DNA from: Aquimarina sp040786285
GTDB lineage: Bacteria > Bacteroidota > Bacteroidia > Flavobacteriales > Flavobacteriaceae
Direction: 5' to 3'
Length of the DNA: 64,000 nucleotides
Assembly: GCF_040786285.1 (NCBI RefSeq)
Contig: NZ_JBFMKQ010000004.1
Span: forward strand, 520,936-584,935
In this document: one piece after another, positions 45,105 through 54,454 of the stretch
Layout of the letters: each line of letters begins with the position of its first letter
Numbering within the stretch: position 1 is the first letter of the stretch
Program-made: the position numbers and the translations under genes
The notes under the pieces: model-generated
The model's input: only the letters and a program-made list of their open reading frames with translations
Database searches by the model: none
Told to the model about the DNA's origin: nothing

Positions 45105-45434
45105 ACACGTTGATTATATATGCGGAATAAATTATATAAGTAAGGTTAATTTCTTTTTTGTTTTTCCCAATACCTTAGCATAGTGAAATATACCAGTACT
45201 CAATTTACTTTCGCATTATTGATTTCCTCTGTATTAAAATTACAAATGAAAATGAATGATTAAACTTCAGAAATCAATTGTTTTTAACAAACTAATTAAC
45301 AAAATGTATACCATTAATTATTAATAGTATACGGTTGTCTTATTTAATAAGCCGCTACTTGGTTTAGGATGCGGAAATGTGAAGATTATCTACTAAATAT
45401 AAGGTTTTTTAATCAGAATCCAGTTATGAATACC
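45105..45434. other. Intergenic region with a 27-bp palindrome
   Basis: No credible gene or promoter match is visible. The notable item is the palindrome at 45306-45332: GTATAC, C, ATTAAT, T, ATTAAT, A, GTATAC, symmetrical except for one mismatch. It lies about 200 bases upstream of the TPR gene start and is AT-rich, so a role as an operator is only a guess. Confidence 0.4.
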
Positions 45435-46625
45435 CTATTTTTGAAGTCCTTTTACTTCATCTAAGACATCCAGAATGATGTCACATCCTTCTTTAATTTC
45501 TTGTTCGGATATAGTGAGAGGTGGTGTAATACGTATAGCTTTGGGCTCAAAAAGTAACCAAAATAGGATTAAACCTTTGTCCTGGCATCTTGTTATAATT
45601 TCATTCGCTATTTCTGAAGAAGGAGTAATAATTGCTAACATTAATCCTAATCCTCTTATTTCTGTAATTAAAGGATGCACTAATAAGGACCGAAATATTT
45701 TTTCTTTTTTTAGCGAGGCTGCCATTACGTCACTGTCGGTGATTTCTTGTAAAGTTGCCAAAGCGGCAGCTGCAATTACAGGGTTTCCTCCAAACGTTGT
45801 GATATGCCCTAATTTTGGGTTATCCTGGAGTTGATCCATCATGTTTGATGAAGCTGTAAAAGCGCCGATAGGTAACCCGCCACCCATACCTTTTCCCATG
45901 ACCACAATATCCGGGATAATATCATAGTTTTGAAACCCAAATAATTTGCCTGTTCTACCAAATCCGGGTTGTATCTCATCCAGTATCAAGAGTGCCTCAA
46001 CTTTATCACAGCGTTCTCTAATTTTTTTTAGATAACCATTCTGTGGTTCGATAAACCCTGCACCGCCTTGTATAGTTTCAAGGATTACCGCAGCAGTTTT
46101 TTCTGTAATTTTATGTATATCTTCTTCTGCATTAAAAGTAATAAAACATACGTCTGGGATTAAAGGCCTAAAGGCTCTCTTGCGTTCTTCATAACCCATT
46201 ACACTCATTGACCCCATGGTATTACCATGATAGGCGTGCTTTGCAGAAATAATTTGGCTCCGGCCTGTAACTCTACGGGCTAATTTTAAGGATCCTTCGA
46301 TTGCCTCGGTACCAGAATTGGTTAAGTATGTTTTTTCTAAAGGATCGGGGAGGTGAGAAGCTAATAGTTTGGTAAGCGCTACAGCAGGTTGTTGGATATA
46401 TTCTCCGTATACCATAACGTGTAAGTACTTGTCTAATTGTTCTTTTACGGCATGTACAACTTTCGGGTGCTTGTGCCCAAGACTGCAGGCTGATACTCCG
46501 GCTACAAAATCCAGATATTTTTTTCCGTTAGTCGAATAGATATAACTTCCTTCTGCATGAGAAACCTCCATTGCCAAGGGATGCGGAGTAGTTTGAGCTT
46601 GATATTTGAAAAAATCTTTTTTCAA
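45435..46625 (-). CDS. Class III (ornithine/acetylornithine-type) aminotransferase
   Basis: A 396-residue PLP enzyme of the aspartate aminotransferase family fold I. ILDEIQPGFGRTGKLFGFQNYDI near residue 205 and the PLP-lysine motif VVMGKGMGGGLPIGAF near 240 are clear, as is the GG-V-AFHGNT-like AKHAYHGNTMGSMS near 128. The substrate cannot be fixed from sequence. The start is TTG at 46623-46625, since no in-frame ATG exists upstream and the family N-terminus KKDFFKYQAQTTPHPL follows directly. It lies 60 bases downstream of the OstA-like gene. Confidence 0.92.
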   Translation of the reverse strand: MKKDFFKYQAQTTPHPLAMEVSHAEGSYIYSTNGKKYLDFVAGVSACSLGHKHPKVVHAVKEQLDKYLHVMVYGEYIQQPAVALTKLLASHLPDPLEKTYLTNSGTEAIEGSLKLARRVTGRSQIISAKHAYHGNTMGSMSVMGYEERKRAFRPLIPDVCFITFNAEEDIHKITEKTAAVILETIQGGAGFIEPQNGYLKKIRERCDKVEALLILDEIQPGFGRTGKLFGFQNYDIIPDIVVMGKGMGGGLPIGAFTASSNMMDQLQDNPKLGHITTFGGNPVIAAAALATLQEITDSDVMAASLKKEKIFRSLLVHPLITEIRGLGLMLAIITPSSEIANEIITRCQDKGLILFWLLFEPKAIRITPPLTISEQEIKEGCDIILDVLDEVKGLQK

Positions 46626-46685
46626 CAGTGTTTCCCGGTTAATTTTAAAAATAGATTTTGATTAAAAAAGAAGAAGTATTTACTT

Positions 46686-48578
46686 TTATTCTTTTCTATC
46701 TTTAGTATTGATGCTATCCTTTAATTTTTCATTTGGATGCTGTAGCGTAGTTACCGTTATACTATCTCTTTGTTTTGCGGTACGACTAAGATCGGGATCT
46801 ATAAAGGATGTCTTTTTTTTAATTTTTTTCTTTTCAGAATTAATACCCTCTTTTATATCTTTTTTAGGGATAATAGAATCCAATTGTTCATTAGATTCTT
46901 TGAGTTCTGCATCCTTAAGTTCTTGCTCTAACAGGCGAGAACCTTCTGATTTATTATCCTCGATACGTTTTATTGTTTCTTCATCAAAGAAATCTTCTTC
47001 GTCTTTTGGTAATGGGATTCCCTTTATTTTAGTTAGTTTGGGAGGAGATTCTCCCCTAAAAAGGTCTGCTTTACTATTAATGCGCTCCTCTCCGCGCCAA
47101 TTCAACCCAGAGAGTTCTCGTGCATTTTTTGGTAAATCTATTTCCCGATATAAGGTACCATCAATATTTTGATAGTAATATACATCTTCTATCTCTCGGT
47201 CGTTAAGAAGTAATTTGATCGAACTAGAAAGGACTTTATTGATACCGATTAATTTTAGTTCGCCCTCGCTTTCGCGTTGATAGAAAATGGTCTCGGTATT
47301 CTTATCAATATCTACCTGATAGATTTCATTATCTTTAAATAAACCATAGAGTATTTGGCCTTTTATCTGATTAAATCCGGCTTTTAGAGTGTCTTCCTGT
47401 ACAAGAAACGCATTTTGATACACAATAAGTGAATCTAATTTTTCTGTTTCTGTATTTGAAATGATTTTTATAGTATCTCCGGTCATTTGATTTCTTTGCG
47501 CCCAAATAATAGGCTTTCCAATTAGTTTGGTATAGCCGGTGGTTTGATCTACGTTAATAGAATCACTCTTACCACTCATATTACTTTTATAGATTCTTAC
47601 ATCATAAAACCCTTTCATTATTCTACTTTCTGGTTTCCCTGTAACCATTAAAGTGTCACTATGTATATATATAGAGTCTTTTTCCTGCAAAGTAGCTGCT
47701 AAAGCTCTTTTGGTAATAAAAACAGAATCTTTGTCTTTAAAAACTTCGGCGTAATGACCAGTAATAATAGAGTTGTTAGCAGTGTCTAATACTTTAATAT
47801 TGTTGGTTGCCGAAGCAAACTGAATCGCACTATTATAAAATATACTATCTCCAAATACAGTACGCTTATCGTAGTCAATTCGTGCATTTTTTATAGCATA
47901 TCCAGTTTTAACTTTGGTGTCATAAAATCCACGTTCACAGTATAGTGTACTTTCTTTTCCTTTAACAGTAGATGGCCCATAAAGATAGAAATGATCTACA
48001 TCAGGAAAATAATCCAACCGGTCAGAATCAATATTGTTTTCAGGGTTTACAACTTTTACATTAGTGTTGAAAGAAAATTGATTGCGATCCATAAAAAAAC
48101 GACCAATTTTACTAGTTAGGGTATTGTTTGCAGAATCTTTTACAGTTCCTCCACTACGATAATATGCTTGTTGTTTTAATCGATCAAAGAATAAAGTATC
48201 TGTACTTAATGTGTTAGAACCGGTTTCCATAAATACCTGATCACGAGCATATGCAAATTGTGTATTGCCATTATATTCTGCATACTTACTTTTTAGGGTA
48301 AGTGAGTCTCCTTGTTTTATGATTACATTACCTAATGCTTTAACAAATCTATCTTCGCTATAGTGCACCGCTTGATCACACCATATTTCTACGCCTTCAT
48401 GTTGCATATACACTTGTTTATCCACTTTAGCGAGAATTGTTGCGCCAGGAAATCTATTCTCATCTTTAATCGTACGATCAGATTGAACTTTTATTTCTTT
48501 TCCCTCTTTTTCTTCTTGTGCAAAGGTAATTACAGAAAACAGGAAAAAGAATAGTATATAAAACGCTTTGTTTTTCAA
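46686..48578 (-). CDS. OstA-like (LptA/LptD N-terminal domain) envelope protein
   Basis: A protein of about 630 residues with the start uncertain. TTG at 48576-48578 is preferred because it gives a normal signal peptide, MKNKAFYILFFFLFSVITFAQ; the frame stays open to a TTG at 48597-48599. After the signal, repeats such as VYMQHEGVEIWCDQAVHYSEDRFVKALGNVIIKQGDSLTLKSKYAEYNG are typical of the OstA/LptA beta-jellyroll. The C-terminal 150 residues are charged and probably flexible. The Bacteroidota protein is thought to take part in lipopolysaccharide transport to the outer membrane. Confidence 0.85.
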   Translation of the reverse strand: MKNKAFYILFFFLFSVITFAQEEKEGKEIKVQSDRTIKDENRFPGATILAKVDKQVYMQHEGVEIWCDQAVHYSEDRFVKALGNVIIKQGDSLTLKSKYAEYNGNTQFAYARDQVFMETGSNTLSTDTLFFDRLKQQAYYRSGGTVKDSANNTLTSKIGRFFMDRNQFSFNTNVKVVNPENNIDSDRLDYFPDVDHFYLYGPSTVKGKESTLYCERGFYDTKVKTGYAIKNARIDYDKRTVFGDSIFYNSAIQFASATNNIKVLDTANNSIITGHYAEVFKDKDSVFITKRALAATLQEKDSIYIHSDTLMVTGKPESRIMKGFYDVRIYKSNMSGKSDSINVDQTTGYTKLIGKPIIWAQRNQMTGDTIKIISNTETEKLDSLIVYQNAFLVQEDTLKAGFNQIKGQILYGLFKDNEIYQVDIDKNTETIFYQRESEGELKLIGINKVLSSSIKLLLNDREIEDVYYYQNIDGTLYREIDLPKNARELSGLNWRGEERINSKADLFRGESPPKLTKIKGIPLPKDEEDFFDEETIKRIEDNKSEGSRLLEQELKDAELKESNEQLDSIIPKKDIKEGINSEKKKIKKKTSFIDPDLSRTAKQRDSITVTTLQHPNEKLKDSINTKDRKE

Positions 48579-48599
48579 GTGTATCAAATTTGTATGCAA

Positions 48600-49050
48600 A
48601 ATAACGAAAATTGTATCTAATGATTGTAGAGGTTCGTATAAAATAAAATCCTTATCTATTGTAAATACTTAAATGCATATTTAATGTTGCAAAGCTTTGT
48701 GGTATAATCATGGGTTTTCGATATTGAGGTCGTTTTGCACAAGCTTTTTAAACTGATAAAAAGTAAATAAAAATTAGTCAGAATACAACTGTAAATGATG
48801 ATGTAAAATAAACTTATATAATAATTTCGATTTTTTTAACAGTTTATGTGCTTAAGCATCAGTAAATTGTGCCTTGAAAACAACAAAAACTACAATCAGT
48901 GCTATGGGGATAGCATTTGATTAACACTTTATTTTTATTTCAATGTATTTGTAAGGCCTTTAATATATAGGCCTAAGGGTATATAATATGGTTATATTAA
49001 TAAGTAAGAAAGATTTTAAGTAGTAACACAAAACATCAAAAAATTAGTAA
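48600..49050. other. Divergent intergenic region, no gene seen
   Basis: A 451-base AT-rich stretch between the OstA-like gene (minus) and the PD40 gene (plus). I find no ORF, RNA gene or complete promoter match. A perfect palindrome CAAAGCTTTG occurs near 48688, and a short imperfect inverted repeat of AGGCCT occurs near 48954-48980. It presumably holds the promoters of both flanking genes. Confidence 0.35.
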
Positions 49051-50223
49051 ATGGTATTGAAAAAAAACCTTTGGGGGCTGTTTTTTTTCTTTTTTTGGGG
49101 CACAATATTTTCTCAATGGGAACAGTTAGAAAGAACAAATGACATTTTTATCGAGTACGCTTTTGTTGATACTCATAAAATGCACTTTAATAGAGTAAAC
49201 GATTCATATTTAGATTATAATGAAGTTCTAAGTAGAGAAGATGAGTATAATTCTTTATTGGACACTCTTACGATAACAGAAGAAAAGTCGGAAAAATTTA
49301 AGATCAACTTTTTGAATATTAACTCAGAATATTCAGATTATGCTCCTAGTTTTTATGAAGGGGAATTGGTATTTGCTTCGTCTAGGAATGTTAATAGTAT
49401 TTCTAAATCATTTGATGAAGTAAGTAATCAACCATTTTTGGACTTATATACCACCGCAAAAAAATCTGATAAAGAAAAAATAAGGAAGTTAAAGGGAAGC
49501 ATAAATACAAAGTTTCATGAGTCCTCTGCAACCTTTAGTAAGGATAGAAAAACAGTTTATTTTACAAGGAATAATTATTCAAAAAGAAAATCCAAAGCAA
49601 ATATAGAAGGTAGTGTTTTGTTAAAAATCTATAGAGCGAGATATGTAGACGGGAAATGGAAGGATATAGAAGAATTACCATTTAGTAGTGATGAATATTC
49701 GATAGCTCACCCAACATTATCTCCTGATGGAAGATTTTTATATTTTGCCAGTGATATGCCAGGAAGTTTTGGTAAATCGGATATATATGTCGTAAAAATA
49801 AACGAAGATGGTAGTTTTGGAATTCCTGAAAATCTTGGGGATCGTATTAATACTTCGGGGCGAGAGACTTTTCCTTACATAAGCGATAAGGGAAAATTGT
49901 TTTTTGCAAGTGATGGCCATAAGGGGATGGGGGGGTTGGATATTTTTATGACTATTGATAATTATAATGAAGATGTTGAAGTTTATAATCTAGGAGAACC
50001 AATTAACAGTCCAGAGGATGATTTTACATTTATTATCAATGAAGAGCATAAAATAGGTTTTTTTGCGAGCAATCGTAAAGGAGGAAGAGGAGATGATGAT
50101 ATTTATGGTTTTAGACAACTAACGTCATTTCCTGAATACCATAGGAGTAAACAAAAAACGATCAAAAAGATAGAGCGAATTATGGATATAAAACCTCACG
50201 AAGAGGGAGTAACTTCATTTTAG
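49051..50223 (+). CDS. PD40/WD40-like beta-propeller protein, no OmpA domain
   Basis: A 390-residue exported protein. Residues 1-22 are a signal peptide coded by homopolymer-rich DNA. The mature part has five PD40 motifs (YAPSFYEGELVFASSR, SSATFSKDRKTVYFTRN, HPTLSPDGRFLYFASDM, TFPYISDKGKLFFASDG, FTFIINEEHKIGFFASNR). In Bacteroidota such propellers are usually fused to an OmpA-like peptidoglycan-binding domain and sit beside a PorP/SprF-like gene; here both are missing. Its role is unknown. It is monocistronic and ends at a strong bidirectional terminator. Confidence 0.85.
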   Translation: MVLKKNLWGLFFFFFWGTIFSQWEQLERTNDIFIEYAFVDTHKMHFNRVNDSYLDYNEVLSREDEYNSLLDTLTITEEKSEKFKINFLNINSEYSDYAPSFYEGELVFASSRNVNSISKSFDEVSNQPFLDLYTTAKKSDKEKIRKLKGSINTKFHESSATFSKDRKTVYFTRNNYSKRKSKANIEGSVLLKIYRARYVDGKWKDIEELPFSSDEYSIAHPTLSPDGRFLYFASDMPGSFGKSDIYVVKINEDGSFGIPENLGDRINTSGRETFPYISDKGKLFFASDGHKGMGGLDIFMTIDNYNEDVEVYNLGEPINSPEDDFTFIINEEHKIGFFASNRKGGRGDDDIYGFRQLTSFPEYHRSKQKTIKKIERIMDIKPHEEGVTSF

Positions 50224-50240
50224 TTTTCTTTTAGGAAAAT

Positions 50241-50285
50241 ATAGACCAAAAAAAGCTACCAACAAGGTAGCTTTTTTTGGTCTAT
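50241..50285. terminator. Bidirectional terminator between PD40 gene and purA
   Basis: A perfect 20-bp stem, 50241-50260 with 50266-50285, around a 5-base loop. The centre of the stem (AAAAAAAGCTACC and its complement) gives a T-run on both strands, so it can end both convergent transcripts. Confidence 0.9.
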
Positions 50286-50303
50286 ATAGTATTTTTTATA
50301 GTT

Positions 50304-51575
50304 TTATCTGTGGATAGTTTGCGTTCTATCCGGTCCTACAGAAACAATAGTTATTGGTGTTTCTAGTTCTTTTTCTAAAAATGATATATACTCATTTAAT
50401 TCTTTTGGTAATTGAGCAGCTTCTGTCATGCCTGTAAGGTCTTCAGACCAACCCTTCATCTCTGTATAAATAGGCGTTACATTTTCTGGTTCTATGTTGT
50501 AGGGTAGATGAGTAATTGTTTTACCTTGATATTTATATGAGGTACATATTTTTAAGGTTTCAAAACCACTAAGTACATCACCTTTCATCATCATTAGTTT
50601 TGTTACGCCGTTTACATGCACAGCATATTTTAGGGCTACAAGATCTAACCATCCACATCGTCTTGGTCTACCGGTTGTGGCTCCAAACTCATGACCTACA
50701 CGTGCCATAGTTTCTCCATCTTCATCAAATAATTCTGTTGGAAATGGCCCACTACCCACTCGAGTAGTATATGCTTTAAAAATCCCAAAAACATCTTTGA
50801 TTTTATTTGGAGCGATACCTAAACCAGTACAAGCACCTGCAGCAGTAGTATTTGATGAAGTTACAAAGGGATAGGTTCCAAAATCAATATCTAATAATGA
50901 TCCTTGTGCTCCTTCGGCCAGAATTGTTTTTCCTTCTTTCTGAGCTTGATATAAATATTCTTCACTATCAATAAAAATAAGTGATTTTAATACTTTTACA
51001 GCTTCAAAAAATTCACGCTCTAATTCTTCTAAATCGTATTCGATTTTAGCATCATAGAAATCGATCATCGCCTCATGCTTATTTGCCAGGTTTCGATAGC
51101 GTTCTTTCCAGTCACTTAATTCTAAATCCCCTACACGAATACCATTTCTACCGGTTTTGTCCATATAAGTTGGACCAATACCTTTAAGGGTAGAGCCAAT
51201 TTTTGCTTTTCCTTTTGAAGCTTCAGAAGCAGCATCTAAAATTCGATGTGTAGGAAGAATTAAATGTGCTTTTCTAGAGATTAATAATTTAGATTTGTAA
51301 TCTAAATCAAATTTATCCAGATTGTCTAATTCTTTTTTGAAAATCACAGGGTCAATAACTACGCCGTTACCTACTAAATTGATGGCTTTGTCATGAAAAA
51401 TACCACTAGGAATAGTGTGTAATACATGTTTGATTCCGTCAAATTCTAAAGTGTGACCTGCGTTAGGACCGCCTTGAAATCTTGCTATTATATCATAATC
51501 TTTTGTAAGAACGTCTACAATTTTTCCTTTACCTTCGTCTCCCCATTGAAGACCAAGTAATAAGTTTACCGCCAT
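50304..51575 (-). CDS. purA: Adenylosuccinate synthetase
   Basis: A full-length 423-residue enzyme. GLQWGDEGKGKIVDVL at residues 8-23 holds the GTP-binding loop and catalytic aspartate, FQGGPNAGHTL near 34 the IMP site with catalytic histidine, and GATTGRPRRCGWLDL near 302 the second IMP-binding segment. It joins IMP and aspartate using GTP, the first step of AMP synthesis. Its ATG overlaps the fur stop codon by one base, so the two are translationally coupled. Confidence 0.98.
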   Translation of the reverse strand: MAVNLLLGLQWGDEGKGKIVDVLTKDYDIIARFQGGPNAGHTLEFDGIKHVLHTIPSGIFHDKAINLVGNGVVIDPVIFKKELDNLDKFDLDYKSKLLISRKAHLILPTHRILDAASEASKGKAKIGSTLKGIGPTYMDKTGRNGIRVGDLELSDWKERYRNLANKHEAMIDFYDAKIEYDLEELEREFFEAVKVLKSLIFIDSEEYLYQAQKEGKTILAEGAQGSLLDIDFGTYPFVTSSNTTAAGACTGLGIAPNKIKDVFGIFKAYTTRVGSGPFPTELFDEDGETMARVGHEFGATTGRPRRCGWLDLVALKYAVHVNGVTKLMMMKGDVLSGFETLKICTSYKYQGKTITHLPYNIEPENVTPIYTEMKGWSEDLTGMTEAAQLPKELNEYISFLEKELETPITIVSVGPDRTQTIHR

Positions 51576-52042
51576 TAGTTGTCTTGATTAGTTGGTTTCT
51601 TTTTAGTTCCGTAGAAATACAAAGAGTGATTTGTAATATCTACATTAAAAATTTCTTCTATCGTTTTTTTTATCGATTGAATTCTGGGATCACAGAATTC
51701 AAGTACCTCCCCAGTATCGGTTAAAATAAGGTGGTCATGTTGCCTATCGAAATATGATTTTTCATATTGAGCTTGGGTTTGCCCAAACTGGTGCTTTCTA
51801 ACCAGTTTGCATTCTAACAAAAGCTCAATTGTATTGTATAACGTTGCACGACTAACTCTGTAGTTTTTGTTTTTCATTTTGATATACAGTGATTCTATAT
51901 CAAAATGTTCCTCACTTTCATATATTTCCTGAAGTATGGCATATCGTTCTGGTGTTTTTCTATGTCCATTTTCTTCTAAGAAACTGGTAAACACGTTTTT
52001 AACGATGTTTTGATCGCTTTGTGTGGTTGCTTTAGTACTCAT
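51575..52042 (-). CDS. Fur family transcriptional regulator
   Basis: A 155-residue winged-helix repressor. RKTPERYAILQEIYESEEHFDIESLYIKMK near residue 28 and VSRATLYNTIELLLECKLV near 63 form the DNA-binding domain, and the metal-sensing HDHLIL near 102 is followed by FCDPRI. The two CxxC structural zinc pairs of classical Fur are absent (LTDTGEVLEF replaces the first), so it relies on other ligands. The metal sensed could be iron, zinc, manganese or peroxide-linked iron. It lies between relA/spoT and purA, coupled to purA. Confidence 0.88.
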   Translation of the reverse strand: MSTKATTQSDQNIVKNVFTSFLEENGHRKTPERYAILQEIYESEEHFDIESLYIKMKNKNYRVSRATLYNTIELLLECKLVRKHQFGQTQAQYEKSYFDRQHDHLILTDTGEVLEFCDPRIQSIKKTIEEIFNVDITNHSLYFYGTKKKPTNQDN

Positions 52043-52072
52043 ACGTTTAAAAAAGCAAAGTTACATTATTTT

Positions 52073-54277
52073 TTATTCTCTAACCACTTTATCAATACCA
52101 CTTATTTTTGAAAGATTTTTCATGACTGTTTTCAGGGTGTTTTTATTCTTAACACCTACTGTTATTTTTCCTATAAATACTCCATCATTAGTATCAAAGT
52201 TCATACTATAAATAGCAAGGTGCATATTGTTTGAGATTACTTGCGTAACTTCATTTACAACTCCAATGTTATCAATACCATTAAGTCGTATAACCGCTTT
52301 AAACTCTTCTTGGCTAGAGTCTATCCATTTGGCAGGCATAATTCTATAGGCATAATTACTTTGCAACTGCAGCGCATTAGGACAATTCTTTTTATGCACT
52401 TTTATGCCTTCATTTACTGTGATGAATCCAAATACATTATCTCCAGGGATAGGGTTACAACAATTAGATAACTTATATTCTAGTTTTTCTGAATCTTTAC
52501 CAAATACGAGTAAATCAAATTTAGAGGTAATTTCTTCTTTATTAACATCTTTAACATTTCCTCTACGAATTCTATTCTTGATAAAATTCATGAAAACATT
52601 ACTTCGGGTGTTGGCAAACTCTTTGATTTTTTGATTATCAATAGTTCCTATTCCCACTCTATAAAAAAGGTCTAAACTTGTTTTTAATTTAAAATATAAT
52701 ACAAGCTCATTAACGACCTTTTCACTCATTGTTATTTTTTGAGAGCGTAGCTTACGTTTTAGTATAACTTTTCCGTCTTCTGCAATTTGTTTCTTTTCGT
52801 CTCTTAATGCAGATTTGATTTTTGCTCTTGCCCTGGCTGTTGTTGCATAATCTAACCAGCTGGATGATGGTTTTGATTTGGTTGACGTAATGATCTCTAC
52901 CTGATCTCCACTTTTGAGTTCATGACTAAGTGGTACTAATTTTCCATTTACTCTTGCCCCTCTAGTTTTTAGCCCGACTTCGGTATGTACACTAAAACCA
53001 AAATCAAGAGCTGTAGCTCCTTTTGGTAGAGATTTTAAATCTCCTTCTGGAGTAAAAACAAATATTTCTTTAGCATATAAGTTTAGCTTGAATTCTTCGA
53101 CGAAGTCTACTGCATTGGATTCAGAATTCTCCAGTGCTTCTTGTAGTCTATTTAACCAACCGTCTAATCCTTGATCTTGCTTTTCTTCGGTATTTTTATA
53201 TTTATAATGTGCCGCATATCCTTTTTCGGCTATTTCATGCATGCGCTCACTTCGTATTTGTACTTCGACCCATTGGCTATCAGGGCCAATAACGGTTATG
53301 TGTAAGGCTTCGTAACCTGTGGATTTTGGTTGAGAGATCCAATCCCTTAATCGAATAGGGTTGGGTCGGTAATAGTCGGTTACTACCGTGTATATTTTCC
53401 AGGCAATAAATTTTTCATTTTCGAGATCAGATTTGTAGATGATACGTATTGCAAATTTATCATAGACTTCATCAAAAGAAATATTTTGTTTTACCATTTT
53501 TCGTCGGATAGAAAAAATGGATTTGGGCCTCCCTTTTATTTCATAATTTAAGCCTTCTCTGTCTAATCCAACTCTGATCTGATCCGAGAATTTTTTAATA
53601 TACTCATCCTGATCTTCTTTACTTTCTTTAATTTTTTCAAAAATATCTTTGTATACTTCAGGTTCAGTATATTTTAATCCAAGATCTTCTAATTCTGTTT
53701 TAATGTTGTATAGGCCAATTCTATGGGCCAGAGGAGCATAAATGTATAAGGTTTCGGATGCTATTTTTACTTGTTTATCTGGCCTCATGGCATCCATCGT
53801 TTGCATATTGTGTAAACGATCGGCGATTTTAATGATAATAACTCGTACATCATCATTAAGGGTAAGCAGCATTTTTCTAAAATTCTCTGCTTGTAAAGAA
53901 ATATCCCTATCTTTTTTTAGGGAAGATATTTTGGTAAGTCCATCTACGATGCGAGCTACGGTTTCGCCAAACATTTGCTCAATATCTACCAAGGTGTATT
54001 CTGTGTCTTCTACAACATCATGAAGTAAAGCTGCTGCAATAGATGTTGCATCAAGTCCAATTTCACTTGCTACAATTTTTGCAACTGCAATGGGGTGAAA
54101 AATGTAGGCTTCACCACTCTTGCGTCGTTGATCTTTATGTGCATCAACGGCAATATCAAATGCTTGGCGTATAAGTTTTTTATCTTCTTTGGTAAGATCT
54201 CTGTAACTAATACGCAGCAATTCTTTGTATTGCTTAGCTATCTGTTTGTTTTCTTCCTCTATAGCAGCTTCGGTCAT
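52073..54277 (-). CDS. Bifunctional (p)ppGpp synthetase/hydrolase (RelA/SpoT family)
   Basis: A full-length 734-residue Rel protein. An HD hydrolase domain lies at about residues 35-180 (AYIFHPIAVAKIVASEIG, ALLHDVVEDTEY), the synthetase at about 230-360 (RPKSIFSIRRKM, GYEALHITVIGP), a TGS domain at about 400-465, and ACT at about 655-730. The HD motif H-D is intact, so hydrolysis as well as synthesis is expected. It sets the stringent response. It lies 30 bases upstream of fur on the same strand. Confidence 0.96.
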   Translation of the reverse strand: MTEAAIEEENKQIAKQYKELLRISYRDLTKEDKKLIRQAFDIAVDAHKDQRRKSGEAYIFHPIAVAKIVASEIGLDATSIAAALLHDVVEDTEYTLVDIEQMFGETVARIVDGLTKISSLKKDRDISLQAENFRKMLLTLNDDVRVIIIKIADRLHNMQTMDAMRPDKQVKIASETLYIYAPLAHRIGLYNIKTELEDLGLKYTEPEVYKDIFEKIKESKEDQDEYIKKFSDQIRVGLDREGLNYEIKGRPKSIFSIRRKMVKQNISFDEVYDKFAIRIIYKSDLENEKFIAWKIYTVVTDYYRPNPIRLRDWISQPKSTGYEALHITVIGPDSQWVEVQIRSERMHEIAEKGYAAHYKYKNTEEKQDQGLDGWLNRLQEALENSESNAVDFVEEFKLNLYAKEIFVFTPEGDLKSLPKGATALDFGFSVHTEVGLKTRGARVNGKLVPLSHELKSGDQVEIITSTKSKPSSSWLDYATTARARAKIKSALRDEKKQIAEDGKVILKRKLRSQKITMSEKVVNELVLYFKLKTSLDLFYRVGIGTIDNQKIKEFANTRSNVFMNFIKNRIRRGNVKDVNKEEITSKFDLLVFGKDSEKLEYKLSNCCNPIPGDNVFGFITVNEGIKVHKKNCPNALQLQSNYAYRIMPAKWIDSSQEEFKAVIRLNGIDNIGVVNEVTQVISNNMHLAIYSMNFDTNDGVFIGKITVGVKNKNTLKTVMKNLSKISGIDKVVRE

Positions 54278-54454
54278 ATCACAAAGTTTATAAGAAAGCC
54301 CTATTTTGTATCGTGTGCGTCCCCCTTAATGATATTAACTAGAGGTCAAAAATTATGCCTTAAGTCGATATCTGTGACAAATTATCCTAATCTGTCAATA
54401 ATAATTAAAAGTACAATTAAGAATTGTAACCACCAAGTACTTATATAATGGATT

